Notes under the pieces: model-generated
Told to the model about the DNA's origin: nothing
Database searches by the model: none
Seen by the model: only the letters and a program-made list of their open reading frames with translations
Made by a program: the position numbers and the translations under genes
Source: SUG2458 sp963651465
GTDB taxonomy: Bacteria > Bacillota_I > Bacilli_A > RFN20 > CAG-826
Assembly (NCBI GenBank): GCA_963651465.1
Contig: CAVJPS010000010.1
Location: forward strand, 55,637 to 119,636
DNA length: 64,000 nucleotides
Direction of reading: 5' to 3'
Shown here: positions 35,580 to 44,602 of the stretch, in pieces
How positions within the stretch are numbered: position 1 is the first letter of the stretch
Layout: every line of letters begins with the position of its first letter

Positions 35580-36279
35580 ATAATTTTGCTTTTTCTAGTA
35601 AATGTCTTAGTGGCTTATACACCAGTAATGTAATACCAACTATTAAGATGTTTTTAATAACATTGAATGGTAAAATTGCATTTATTAAAAGTGACTTCAT
35701 ATCAGTAACTTTTAATTTAGAGAACATACTACAAATTGCATTCATATCAATATGGAATAATTTTAAATAAAAATCAATCATAAATAAGCCATTAAATAAG
35801 ATTGCAATAATAATTTCTGCAACAAATCCAACAGAAACTCCAACTATACATCCTTTAAATGAACGATGTTTTTTATAAATAATTGCTGCTGGAATAATAA
35901 AAGCGCAGCTATAAATTAAATCAGATAATTCACCAATACAAAGAGTTTTACTAAATGGTAATTTGACTAATGTTTTAATTAAAATTACAAAAAATGACGT
36001 TAAGGGACCATAGCCGAACCCAGCAATTAAAGATGGTATGTCATCAAAGTGGAATTCTAAGAAACCAAATATAGGTAATTTTAATTGTAATCCTGGTACA
36101 ACATATAGGATTGTAGCAAGTGCTCCAAAGATAGCAACGCGAGCCATCATTTTAAGAATTATATTTTTTTTATTTACTGGTTCTATGCTTTCTTCATCGT
36201 AATCATTAGAGCTTTCGTTATTTTCATGGATGTTAGGTAATTCTTTTTCATCTTTATTTTTTTCTAGATTATCGACCAT
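35578..36279 (-). CDS. ribU: riboflavin ECF transporter S component RibU
   Basis: A 233-residue membrane protein with about six helices after a 45-residue acidic, hydrophilic N-terminal extension. The FMN riboswitch directly upstream, together with the S-component pattern (PGLQLKLPIFGFLEFHFDDIP near 62-82), identifies it as riboflavin uptake. It needs the shared EcfA/A'/T module, not in the window. The organism thus appears to import riboflavin; no rib biosynthesis genes are seen here. The long acidic N-terminal stretch is unusual for RibU. Confidence 0.9.
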   Translation of the reverse strand: MVDNLEKNKDEKELPNIHENNESSNDYDEESIEPVNKKNIILKMMARVAIFGALATILYVVPGLQLKLPIFGFLEFHFDDIPSLIAGFGYGPLTSFFVILIKTLVKLPFSKTLCIGELSDLIYSCAFIIPAAIIYKKHRSFKGCIVGVSVGFVAEIIIAILFNGLFMIDFYLKLFHIDMNAICSMFSKLKVTDMKSLLINAILPFNVIKNILIVGITLLVYKPLRHLLEKAKL

Positions 36280-36301
36280 AAAAAAATACCTCCTTTAAAA
36301 T

Positions 36302-36328
36302 AAAAAAGACCTGTTTTCAATAGGTCTT
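36302..36328 (-). terminator. riboswitch-controlled terminator ahead of ribU
   Basis: AAGACCT / AGGTCTT with a nine-base loop and T run on the minus strand, between the FMN aptamer and the ribU Shine-Dalgarno. Its position indicates transcription attenuation. Confidence 0.82.
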
Positions 36329-36354
36329 ACAATAACAAATTATATTAATGGGTT

Positions 36355-36471
36355 ATTGTTTTCTTTCATCCAGACTTTACTGTCGCTTCTAGAATTTCAC
36401 TAGATCATGCTTTTTAATAAGCTCGTGGAGTTTACCACCGATTGGGAATTTCACCCGACCCTGAAAACAAT
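36355..36471 (-). promoter_or_regulatory. FMN riboswitch (RFN element)
   Basis: The minus strand contains the RFN aptamer core: CAGGGTCGGGTGAAATTCCC, CGGTGGTAAACTCCACGAGC, then TAGTGAAATTCTAGAAGCGACAG written here in parts, TAGTGAAATTC followed by GCGACAGTAAAGTCTGGATG. P1 is ATTGTTTTC with GAAAACAAT. FMN binding is expected to favour the downstream terminator and switch ribU off. Confidence 0.96.
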
Positions 36472-36474
36472 ATT

Positions 36475-36480
36475 ATTATA
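36475..36480 (-). promoter_or_regulatory. -10 box of the ribU promoter
   Basis: TATAAT on the minus strand, predicting a start at about 36468, at the first bases of the aptamer P1. The -35 (TGGATT, 16 bp) is poor and lies in the rluB stop region. Confidence 0.45.
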
Positions 36481-36494
36481 TCATTCTTTTATTA

Positions 36495-37244
36495 TTAATC
36501 CATTCTTTTAATAAAAATATTTTTAGCTTTTTCGTGTTCACATAAAACTTTAATGCGTTTTACTTCTTCACTAGTTAAAAGACGATATTCTCCTCTTTTT
36601 AAATTTTCTAATTTTAAGAATCCAATTGATATACGAGTTAATGCTAATACTTTAATATCAAAATATTCAAACATGCGACGAACTTGACGATTGCGTCCTT
36701 CATGAATTGTAACACTTACATTTCCATTTTCGTGAATATAAACACTACAAGGAGCAGTATAACCATCCTCAAGTTTAATGCCTTTTTCCATTTCAATTTT
36801 TTCTTCATTAGTTAAAGGGCGAGATATTTTAGCAACATATGTTTTATTCAAATGACTAGATGGATGAGTCATTAAATTTGCTAATTCACCATCATTAGTC
36901 ATTACTAAAAGTCCTGAAGTATTAAAATCTAATCTACCTACAGGATAAAGTCTTTCTTTTTTATCTTTAAAATAATCTACCACTGTTGGTCTACCACGAT
37001 CGTCTTTAACAGTACATAAAACACCTAAAGGCTTATTAAATAAATACGAAACGCCATTTTGTTTATATATTTTTTTATCATCAATCATGATTTCGGCGTT
37101 TTCGTTAACTTTACTACCTAAAGAAGTAACGACTAGTCCATTTACTTTAACACGACCAGCTAAAATTAATTCTTCAGCTTTACGACGTGAAGTAAAGCCA
37201 GTATCTGCTATTGCTTTTTGTAAACGAATTAATTCTTTTTCCAC
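36495..37244 (-). CDS. rluB: 16S/23S rRNA pseudouridine synthase, RluB/RsuA family
   Basis: A 249-residue enzyme with an N-terminal S4 RNA-binding domain (about 5-60) and the synthase domain with catalytic Asp in GRLDFNTSGLLVMTNDGE (about 107-124) and EGRNRQVRRM. I start it at the GTG at 37244 because a perfect GGAGG lies 7 bp upstream; a longer frame would read through that site. RluB rather than RsuA is a family-level guess. It follows parA, where parB is found in many genomes. Confidence 0.9.
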   Translation of the reverse strand: MEKELIRLQKAIADTGFTSRRKAEELILAGRVKVNGLVVTSLGSKVNENAEIMIDDKKIYKQNGVSYLFNKPLGVLCTVKDDRGRPTVVDYFKDKKERLYPVGRLDFNTSGLLVMTNDGELANLMTHPSSHLNKTYVAKISRPLTNEEKIEMEKGIKLEDGYTAPCSVYIHENGNVSVTIHEGRNRQVRRMFEYFDIKVLALTRISIGFLKLENLKRGEYRLLTSEEVKRIKVLCEHEKAKNIFIKRMD

Positions 37245-37268
37245 ACTTATTCCTCCTTTAAGTAAATA

Positions 37269-37292
37269 AAGTTCCATATTTAAATGGAACTT
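37269..37292 (-). terminator. hairpin after parA
   Basis: AAGTTCCAT / ATGGAACTT with a six-base loop, 6 bp after the parA stop. The downstream T tract is short and interrupted, so read-through into rluB is likely. Confidence 0.6.
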
Positions 37293-37297
37293 ATTAT

Positions 37298-38095
37298 TTA
37301 TCTCCTTTTTTTGTTTTGATTGTCATGTAACATTTCATTATCAATTACTTCTTGAGCTAAGCTTAAATATGCTAAAGAGGCAGATGATTTTGGTTTATAA
37401 AGAGTAATTGGTATACCCTTTGCAGCAGCTTCTGGTAAATAAATATTACGAGGAATTGCTGTTGTAAATGTTTTTTCTTTAAATAATTTTCTAATTTCAG
37501 TAGTGACTTCAATTGCCATTCTTGTACGAGGGTCATACATTGTAAATACAATGCCTTCAATTTCAAGATTGTGATTAAACTTATTTTGAACTTTACGCAT
37601 TGTTGATAACATTTGTGAAACAGCACTCATTGCAAAATATTCACATTGAACAGGAATTAATACTCCATTAGCAGCAGTTAAACCATTAGTATTTAATACT
37701 CCAATGGCTGGAGGACAATCAATAATAATATAGTCATATTGTTTATTAATGCGTTTAATTGCATCTCTTAAAATGTATTGAGTTTTAATACCGCCACGAC
37801 CAATTTTGTCTTCGGTATTAGCAAGACGAAGGTTAGCTGGAATTACATCTAATCCTTCCATTGCTGTTTTTTTAATAACTTTATTAATATCGTATTTATT
37901 TGTTAAAACATCATAAATAGTTTTTGCCATTAAAGAAGAATCAATACCCACACCATGAGATGAATTACCTTGTGGGTCTAAATCAATAATTAAAACAGTT
38001 CTATTTAATTTAACTAATGAAGAAGATAAATTTATAGCCGTTGTAGTCTTTGCAACGCCACCTTTTTGGTTTGCAATAGCAATTACACGGGCCAT
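37298..38095 (-). CDS. parA: ParA/Soj family chromosome partitioning ATPase
   Basis: A 265-residue ParA with the deviant Walker A NQKGGVAKTTT (about 8-18), DLDPQGN and a C-terminal basic tail. Start at the ATG at 38095 preceded by GGAGTG. ParA oscillates or forms gradients on the nucleoid with ParB-parS. The order mnmG-rsmG-parA matches the oriC-proximal set of Firmicutes, but noc and parB do not follow. Either parB is elsewhere or this ParA acts without it. Confidence 0.93.
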   Translation of the reverse strand: MARVIAIANQKGGVAKTTTAINLSSSLVKLNRTVLIIDLDPQGNSSHGVGIDSSLMAKTIYDVLTNKYDINKVIKKTAMEGLDVIPANLRLANTEDKIGRGGIKTQYILRDAIKRINKQYDYIIIDCPPAIGVLNTNGLTAANGVLIPVQCEYFAMSAVSQMLSTMRKVQNKFNHNLEIEGIVFTMYDPRTRMAIEVTTEIRKLFKEKTFTTAIPRNIYLPEAAAKGIPITLYKPKSSASLAYLSLAQEVIDNEMLHDNQNKKRR

Positions 38096-38143
38096 ATAAA
38101 TCACTCCTTTCATTTTAAATTTATATATGTTAAGTGTTTTTGA

Positions 38144-38848
38144 TTATAGTGGTTTCTTTTTAATTTGTCCATAAGGACGAGGATATTTAACAGGGAATTC
38201 ATTATCTTTGTTAATAAAGATATTAATTCTATTGTCGTTTTCAGAAATAAGGTTAGTAGTTTGAATCGTTTCAACATGAGAGTTAAGAATTTTTAAACCA
38301 TTTTTTGCTTCTTCAATTTCTTCTTGACCTTGTTTTCCTTTTAAAGCAATAAATGTTCCACCTACGTGAATTAAAGGCAAACATAATTCAACTAGCATAT
38401 TTAATCTTGAAACGGCACGAGCAGTTACTATATCATAAAAAGATCTAGCTTCCTTTACATAATCTTCTGCACGTTTATTTACTGTAACAATACGAGTTAA
38501 GCTTAATTCTTTAATAACGATATTTAAGAAATTTACTCTCTTTTCAGTAGGTTCAAGTAAAGTAACAAATAAATCTGGGAAAACAATTTTTAATGGTATG
38601 CCTGGAAAACCAGCACCAGTACCAACATCAATTAATGATTGTTCTTCAAATTTAAATTGCTTTGCTACTAATAAAGAATCATAGAAATGCTTTTCGATTA
38701 TTTCTTCTTCGGTTTTTAAAGCAGTAAGATTGATTTTTTCATTCCACTCCATTAATAAAGTAAGATACTTTTGAAATTGATTTAACATTTCATCAGTAAC
38801 TTCTATACCGTCTTTATATAAATAATCTTGCATTTGTTTAAGATTCAT
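38144..38848 (-). CDS. rsmG: 16S rRNA (guanine527-N7)-methyltransferase
   Basis: SAM-dependent enzyme (GidB) of 234 residues. The SAM motif I is LIDVGTGAGFPGIPLKI (about 69-85), preceded by NLTALKTEEEI. It modifies G527 in the 530 loop. The gene starts 2 bp after mnmG, the usual gidA-gidB pairing, and ends 48 bp before parA. Confidence 0.95.
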   Translation of the reverse strand: MNLKQMQDYLYKDGIEVTDEMLNQFQKYLTLLMEWNEKINLTALKTEEEIIEKHFYDSLLVAKQFKFEEQSLIDVGTGAGFPGIPLKIVFPDLFVTLLEPTEKRVNFLNIVIKELSLTRIVTVNKRAEDYVKEARSFYDIVTARAVSRLNMLVELCLPLIHVGGTFIALKGKQGQEEIEEAKNGLKILNSHVETIQTTNLISENDNRINIFINKDNEFPVKYPRPYGQIKKKPL

Positions 38849-38850
38849 AA

Positions 38851-40719
38851 TTACTTTCCTTTTTTTATATTCATAATAAGAATATTTATATCACTTGGGT
38901 TAACACCTGAAATACGAGATGCTTGACCAATTGTTAATGGTTGAATTTTAGTGAATTTTTGACGAGCTTCAATAGCTAATCCATCCATATTCATATAGTC
39001 AATATTAGAAGGAATCTTCATTTCTTCTAATTTTATTGCATTACGAGCATCACGTTTTTGCTTTTCAATGTATCCCTCATATTTTACCATAGTTTCTAAT
39101 TCAAAAACACCAGAATCATCTAATTCGTATGATTGTAATTCAGGAATATATTTTACAAGTTCTCGATAACTAACATTTTGGCGACGCAATAAATCTAAGG
39201 CAGAAATACCTGCTTTTAAAGGTTCATATCCCACAGTTTCTAAATATGAACTTAAGTCGTAATCAGTTGCACCGAAGAAAATATTTGGTAGAACATTAAT
39301 GATATTTTCAATATTTTCTTTTTTCTTTAAAAAATCTTTATAACGTTCTTCACTTATTAAACCAACATCATAGCCATGTTTTGTTAAACGTAAATCAGCG
39401 TTATCGTGTCTCATTAATAAACGATATTCAGCACGAGAAGATAATAATCTATAAGGCTCTTGAGTTCCTTTAGTTACTAAGTCATCAATCATAACACCAA
39501 TATATGCTTCATCACGACGTAGAATTAAAGGGTCTTTTCCTAATACTTTCATTGCTGCATTGATACCAGCCATTAAACCTAAGCCAGCAGCTTCTTCATA
39601 TCCGGAAGTACCAATAATTTGACCCGCGCAGAATAAGCCTGGCCATTTCTTCATTTCAAGGGATGCATAAAATTGAGTAGGAATTAATGCATCGTATTCA
39701 ATTGCGTAAGCATATTTTAAAATTTCACAATTTTCTAATCCGGGTAAACTACGAATCATTTTATCTTGAACTTCAATTGGCATCGAAGTTGAAAAACCTT
39801 GTAAATAAATTGAATTCATTTGTTTTGATTCAGGTTCTAAAAATAATTGATGTCTTTCTTTATCTGCAAAACGAATAATTTTATCTTCAATTGAAGGGCA
39901 ATAACGTGGACCTACTCCTTTAATTAATCCACTATACATTGCACTTTCTTTAATATGTTCACGAATAATTTCATGTGTTTTAGGTGTCGTATAAATTAAC
40001 CAACATAAGCATTGTTCCTCAAAAGGTTTAAACTCTTTTGTAGTATAAGAAAATGCTAGATTTCCAGGAGTACCATATTGTGGTTCAGCTTTAGAGTAAT
40101 CAATTGTATCATCCTTAATACGTGGTGGAGTACCAGTTTTAAGTCTAAATAATTCAATACCCATTGAAGCTAGATAAGGTGATAAACCAATGGATGGTTT
40201 CTCTCCATCTGGTCCAGCTGATACTGATGAATGCCCACGTAAAATACATGATTCCATATATGTACCAGTTGTTAAAACAACAGAGGTTGCAGTAATTTTT
40301 TCTTCACCTAAAACAACACCAAAAACTTTATTATCGTCATGTAATAAAGCTGTAACCATACCTTCTTTAACAGTAAGATTAGGTGTATTTAAAGCAAGAT
40401 TTTGCATGAAAGCAGGATATGATTTTTTATCTTCTTGAGCACGTAAACATTGAACACCAGGGCCTTTACCTGTATTTAACATTTTAATTTGTAAATACTC
40501 ATGATCAGCACCTATGCCCATCATTCCACCGAGAGCGTCAACTTCACGAACAACAATACCTTTTGCACTACCACCAATAGATGGGTTACAAGGCATATTT
40601 GACATCATTTTAATATTTAAACTAATTAATAAAGTACGAACACCAATATGAGCACTTGCTAAAGCAGCTTCCATACCAGCGTGTCCTCCTCCGACTACTA
40701 TAACATCATAATCGTACAT
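38851..40719 (-). CDS. mnmG: tRNA uridine-5-carboxymethylaminomethyl modification enzyme MnmG
   Basis: FAD-dependent partner of MnmE (GidA) that modifies U34 of tRNAs. The 622-residue form begins MYDYDVIVVGGGHAGMEAA with the FAD motif. Cysteine-containing segments PCNPSIGGSAKG and RYCPSIEDKI are conserved. Start is uncertain: a TTG at 40728 has the better spacing from a GGAGG inside the sufB end, while the ATG at 40719 fits the family. mnmE is not visible. It follows sufB almost directly, so it may be transcribed with the suf operon. Confidence 0.95.
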   Translation of the reverse strand: MYDYDVIVVGGGHAGMEAALASAHIGVRTLLISLNIKMMSNMPCNPSIGGSAKGIVVREVDALGGMMGIGADHEYLQIKMLNTGKGPGVQCLRAQEDKKSYPAFMQNLALNTPNLTVKEGMVTALLHDDNKVFGVVLGEEKITATSVVLTTGTYMESCILRGHSSVSAGPDGEKPSIGLSPYLASMGIELFRLKTGTPPRIKDDTIDYSKAEPQYGTPGNLAFSYTTKEFKPFEEQCLCWLIYTTPKTHEIIREHIKESAMYSGLIKGVGPRYCPSIEDKIIRFADKERHQLFLEPESKQMNSIYLQGFSTSMPIEVQDKMIRSLPGLENCEILKYAYAIEYDALIPTQFYASLEMKKWPGLFCAGQIIGTSGYEEAAGLGLMAGINAAMKVLGKDPLILRRDEAYIGVMIDDLVTKGTQEPYRLLSSRAEYRLLMRHDNADLRLTKHGYDVGLISEERYKDFLKKKENIENIINVLPNIFFGATDYDLSSYLETVGYEPLKAGISALDLLRRQNVSYRELVKYIPELQSYELDDSGVFELETMVKYEGYIEKQKRDARNAIKLEEMKIPSNIDYMNMDGLAIEARQKFTKIQPLTIGQASRISGVNPSDINILIMNIKKGK

Positions 40720-40720
40720 A

Positions 40721-42121
40721 TTAGCCAACACTTCCCTCCATGTCCATTTTAATAAGTTGATTTAATTCAACAGCATATTCCATAGGTAATTCACGTGAGA
40801 ATGGTTCAATAAAGCCCATAACAATCATTTGAGTTGCGTCTTTTTCACTAATTCCACGTGACATTAAATAGAACAATTGTTCCTCATTAATTTTTGAAAC
40901 TGTTGCTTCATGTTCAACATAGGACTCGTTATTTTCCATAACATTCGTAGGAATTGTATCACTTTTTGATTTATCGTCAAGAATTAAAGTATCACATTCT
41001 ACATGTGATTTTGAATTTAATGCATTTTTACCAATATAAACTTTACCACGATAGTTAGCTACACCACCGTTACGAACAATAGATTTTGAGATAATACTAG
41101 AACTTGTATTAGGAGCAAGATGTATCATTTTTGCACCAGCATCTTGATATTGACCATTGGCAGCAAAAGCTACAGAAATACAAGTACCTTTTGCTCCTTC
41201 ACCAGCTAAAATACAAGCAGGATATTTCATATTAACTTGTGAACCGATGTTACCATCAATCCATTCCATTTGAGCATTTTCAAAACATTTAGCACGTTTA
41301 GTAACTAAATTTACGATATTATTAGACCAGTTTTGAACTGTTGAATATCGACACTTGCCATCTTTTAAAATAACAATCTCAACAACAGCAGCGTGTAATG
41401 ACTCTTTACTATATATAGGAGCAGTACATCCCTCAACATAATGAACATCAGCGCCTTCATCAACAATAATTAAAGTACGTTCAAATTGACCTGATTTTTC
41501 ATTATTAATACGGAAATAAGATTGAAGGGGTTTATCTAATTTAACACCTTTTGGAACATAAATGAATGATCCGCCAGACCATACAGCACCATTTAAAGCA
41601 CTAAACTTATTATCTTCCATTGGTATTACAGTATTAAAATACTTTTTAAATAAATCAGGATACATTTTTAATGCAGTATCGGTATCTAAGAAAATAACAC
41701 CTTTATCTGCAACTTCCTTTAGCATATTTCCGTAAACAGCTTCAGATTCATATTGAGTATGAACACCAGCTAAATATTTTTGTTCTGCTTCAGGAATGCC
41801 TAATTTATCAAAAGTATTACGAATAGTTTCAGGAACATCGTCCCATGAATTTTCTACTTTAGCACTAGGTCTAATAAAATAAGTATATGAATCAAAATCA
41901 AGATTACTTAGGTCAGGACCAAAAGATGGTAATGGCATACTTTGGAATTTTTTTAATGCTTGAAGACGAAATTCTAACATCCATTCAGGTTCGTTTTTTA
42001 ATTTGGAAATTTCTCTTACAACTTTTTCATTTAATCCTTTGCCAGTGTTTAAAATCGAAACATCTTCGTTTTTAAATCCATATTTATAATCTTCAGAAGG
42101 TAAATCTTTATTATCAACCAT
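40721..42121 (-). CDS. sufB: Fe-S cluster assembly scaffold SufB
   Basis: A 466-residue SufB, the scaffold that with SufC and SufD assembles [4Fe-4S] clusters. The beta-helix core carries FERTLIIVDEGADVHYVEG (about 220-238), and the C-terminal SHVECD / ATVSKINEEQLFYLMSRG region contains the acceptor residues. Start at the ATG at 42121 after GAGGAGG. It is last of five suf genes. Confidence 0.96.
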   Translation of the reverse strand: MVDNKDLPSEDYKYGFKNEDVSILNTGKGLNEKVVREISKLKNEPEWMLEFRLQALKKFQSMPLPSFGPDLSNLDFDSYTYFIRPSAKVENSWDDVPETIRNTFDKLGIPEAEQKYLAGVHTQYESEAVYGNMLKEVADKGVIFLDTDTALKMYPDLFKKYFNTVIPMEDNKFSALNGAVWSGGSFIYVPKGVKLDKPLQSYFRINNEKSGQFERTLIIVDEGADVHYVEGCTAPIYSKESLHAAVVEIVILKDGKCRYSTVQNWSNNIVNLVTKRAKCFENAQMEWIDGNIGSQVNMKYPACILAGEGAKGTCISVAFAANGQYQDAGAKMIHLAPNTSSSIISKSIVRNGGVANYRGKVYIGKNALNSKSHVECDTLILDDKSKSDTIPTNVMENNESYVEHEATVSKINEEQLFYLMSRGISEKDATQMIVMGFIEPFSRELPMEYAVELNQLIKMDMEGSVG

Positions 42122-42122
42122 T

Positions 42123-42566
42123 TTATTTACCCTCCTCAATTTCATTTATAATACTAGTTAAACCACGCCAACCGATAGTAGCACAACCGATACGAGAAGC
42201 TTGTTTTGAAGTATTTGCAAAACAAGTAGCTTCTTGTAAGCTTTCGTCATCGTATTCTTCTTCGTGAATCATACGTGAGAATTGGTCGCATAAATATTTA
42301 GCTTCTTCGATTGTTTTATCTTTTAATAATTCAGTCATAATTGAAGTTGATGCAGTTGAAATAGTACAAGCTACACCATTAAAAGCGACATCCTTAAAAA
42401 TGCCATCTTCAAATAAAACATATACATAAATATCGTCAACACATGAAGCAGAATCCATGTGGATTTTTTTATAACGAGGATCAGTAACTTCTCTTTTATT
42501 ACGAGGATTAGTATAGTGGTCCATAATTATTTGACGCATCATCATAGGGTTAAGCAAAATACGCAT
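42123..42566 (-). CDS. sufU: SufU zinc-dependent sulfur acceptor
   Basis: A 147-residue IscU-like protein that accepts persulfide from SufS in Gram-positive SUF systems. The ligands appear as Cys-x-Asp in SCVDDI (about 42-47; the family usually has CGD), Cys in GVACTIS near 67, and Cys in IGCATIGW near 128. The start overlaps the sufS end by 17 bp, with a GGAGGTGA within sufS. An internal ATG seven codons later is an alternative. Confidence 0.92.
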   Translation of the reverse strand: MRILLNPMMMRQIIMDHYTNPRNKREVTDPRYKKIHMDSASCVDDIYVYVLFEDGIFKDVAFNGVACTISTASTSIMTELLKDKTIEEAKYLCDQFSRMIHEEEYDDESLQEATCFANTSKQASRIGCATIGWRGLTSIINEIEEGK

Positions 42567-43782
42567 CTAAGAAGTCACCTCCAGTTTTACATGCTTCTAC
42601 TAAAGCATCGATTTCTTCTTTTGTATTGTACAAATATAAACTCATTCTACATGTTGCAGGAGTATTTAAAAAATGTGGTAAGGCTTTTGCACAATGTAAT
42701 CCACTGCGAACACAAATACCTTTATAATTTAAATATGTTGCAGCATCTTGTGCAAATACGTTTTTTATATTAAAAGTAATAATACCTGATTCAGCATTTT
42801 CATTATAAATAATAACGTTATCAAGTTTCTTTAATTTATTTATAGCATATTCACGTAATTCAAGTTCATATTTATGAATATTTTCTAATCCAATATCATT
42901 CAAAAAATCAATTGCTTTTGCCAAAGCTAAAACACCTTCAATATTTGGAGTACCTGCTTCATATTTAAAAGGAGGTTCGCTATAAGAAACATTTCCATTA
43001 CTGTCAAAACGTGTATTCATTCCACCACCAGTTTGGTATACACTCATTTCTTTTAATAAATCAAGACGAGCATATAAGACACCTAAGCCAGTAGGGCCAC
43101 ACATTTTATGAGCTGAGAAAGCTAAGAAATCACAATCTAAATCTTTAACATCAGTTTTTAAATGTGGAACACTTTGAGCTCCGTCACAAACAACAATAAT
43201 ATTGTTTTTATGAGCTAACTTGATAATTTCTTTTGCTGGTGCAAGATAACCTAAAACATTAGTTACAATTGCAAAAGAAATAATTTTTGTTTTTGAAGTA
43301 ATTGTTTTTTCAATATTTTCTGTTGTTAATCTTCCTTCTTTTGATAAAGGAATAAATTTAACAACAGCGCCTGTTGCTTTTGCAACTTCATACCACGGTA
43401 AAATATTACTTGCGTGTTCAGCCTCATTTAATAAAATTTCATCATCTTTTTTTAAGGTCTTCAAAGCATAACTATATGCTATAAGATTTAAAGAAGCAGT
43501 AGTTCCAGCCGTGAAAATAACTTCTTCTTTTGAAGAATTAATAAATTTTGCAACTGTTTCTCTTGCGTTTTCAAATTTAACATCTACATTGTGAGCTAAA
43601 TCATAATCACCACGATGAGAGTTAGCACAGTAATTACTATAATAATCTTGAATAGCACCAAGAACTGAATTCGGTTTAAAAGTAGTAGCACTATTATCAA
43701 GATAAACTAATTTATGTCCTTGCATGGTTTTTTCACCATCAAACATCGCAAATTCTTTTCTTATTTTTTCTACATCGTACAT
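42550..43782 (-). CDS. sufS: cysteine desulfurase SufS
   Basis: PLP enzyme (410 residues) extracting sulfur from cysteine for SufU. The PLP lysine is in FSAHKMCGPTGLG near 223-235, and the persulfide Cys is in VRSGLHCAKALP near 355-366. Start at the ATG at 43782 behind GGAGAA; a longer frame has no site. It begins right after sufD. Confidence 0.96.
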   Translation of the reverse strand: MYDVEKIRKEFAMFDGEKTMQGHKLVYLDNSATTFKPNSVLGAIQDYYSNYCANSHRGDYDLAHNVDVKFENARETVAKFINSSKEEVIFTAGTTASLNLIAYSYALKTLKKDDEILLNEAEHASNILPWYEVAKATGAVVKFIPLSKEGRLTTENIEKTITSKTKIISFAIVTNVLGYLAPAKEIIKLAHKNNIIVVCDGAQSVPHLKTDVKDLDCDFLAFSAHKMCGPTGLGVLYARLDLLKEMSVYQTGGGMNTRFDSNGNVSYSEPPFKYEAGTPNIEGVLALAKAIDFLNDIGLENIHKYELELREYAINKLKKLDNVIIYNENAESGIITFNIKNVFAQDAATYLNYKGICVRSGLHCAKALPHFLNTPATCRMSLYLYNTKEEIDALVEACKTGGDFLDAYFA

Positions 43783-43783
43783 A

Positions 43784-44602
43784 TTAAATTCTCCTTTCAA
43801 TTGCATTAGCAATAGCAGAAGATATATTTTCATCATCAAAATATTTAATGATTGGATTCAAATAACCGAGTGTAATGATTCTTTTTGCTTCTTCGTTAGA
43901 CAAACCACGTGACATTAAATAGAATAAATGTTCATCACTTACTTTACCTACACAAGCAGCATGAGAAGCTTCAACATCGTTTTCGTCAATTTTTAAAATA
44001 GGCAACGCTTTTGCAGTACAGTTTTTATCAAAAACCATAATCTTAGCATTTTGGTGAGTTTTAGCACCTTTAGAATCTTTTTTAATATGGCCAATACCAC
44101 TAAAAATAAGAGTCGAATTATTTTCACAAACTCCGTAATTGTTCATCATTGCAGTTGTATGACTTACATTATGCGTAAATGAAACATCAAATTCCTTTTT
44201 GTCAGTACCAGAAGTTAATGAAGCTAAATGCCAATTAACTGAAGCATTTTCACCATTAAGATTAAAATTAAATAAACATTTTTTATTGCCTTTATCAAAA
44301 TCAGCATAAGCTGCTTCGACATGACAAAAAGCTTCAAGTGAAAACTCGTAATTGTTGTCACTTGCGTTATCAAGACTACAAATTGTAAGTTTTAACTTAC
44401 TACCTTCTTTTAAAATATATTTAATTTTACGACTTAATTTATTTCCATTTTCTAGAACTTGAACAAATGAATTTGAAGGTATAACAAATTCAATTGCTTC
44501 AACTTCTAATTCATTCCAGTTAATAACATAGTTATTATCGTTTTCTAATGTAAATGATTTTAAATTAGAAATAAAGTCGTTATTAATTACTACCTTATTC
44601 AT
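43784..44602 (-). CDS. sufD: Fe-S cluster assembly protein SufD
   Basis: A 272-residue SufD, shorter than the 430 or so of Bacillus SufD because the N-terminal helical domain is reduced. The C-terminal half shows QNAKIMVFDKNCTAKALP, then EASHAACVGKV and HLFYLMSRG, parallel to SufB. It overlaps sufC by 8 bp. The short form is seen in other small-genome Firmicutes; the function as SufB partner is inferred. Confidence 0.9.
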   Translation of the reverse strand: MNKVVINNDFISNLKSFTLENDNNYVINWNELEVEAIEFVIPSNSFVQVLENGNKLSRKIKYILKEGSKLKLTICSLDNASDNNYEFSLEAFCHVEAAYADFDKGNKKCLFNFNLNGENASVNWHLASLTSGTDKKEFDVSFTHNVSHTTAMMNNYGVCENNSTLIFSGIGHIKKDSKGAKTHQNAKIMVFDKNCTAKALPILKIDENDVEASHAACVGKVSDEHLFYLMSRGLSNEEAKRIITLGYLNPIIKYFDDENISSAIANAIERRI

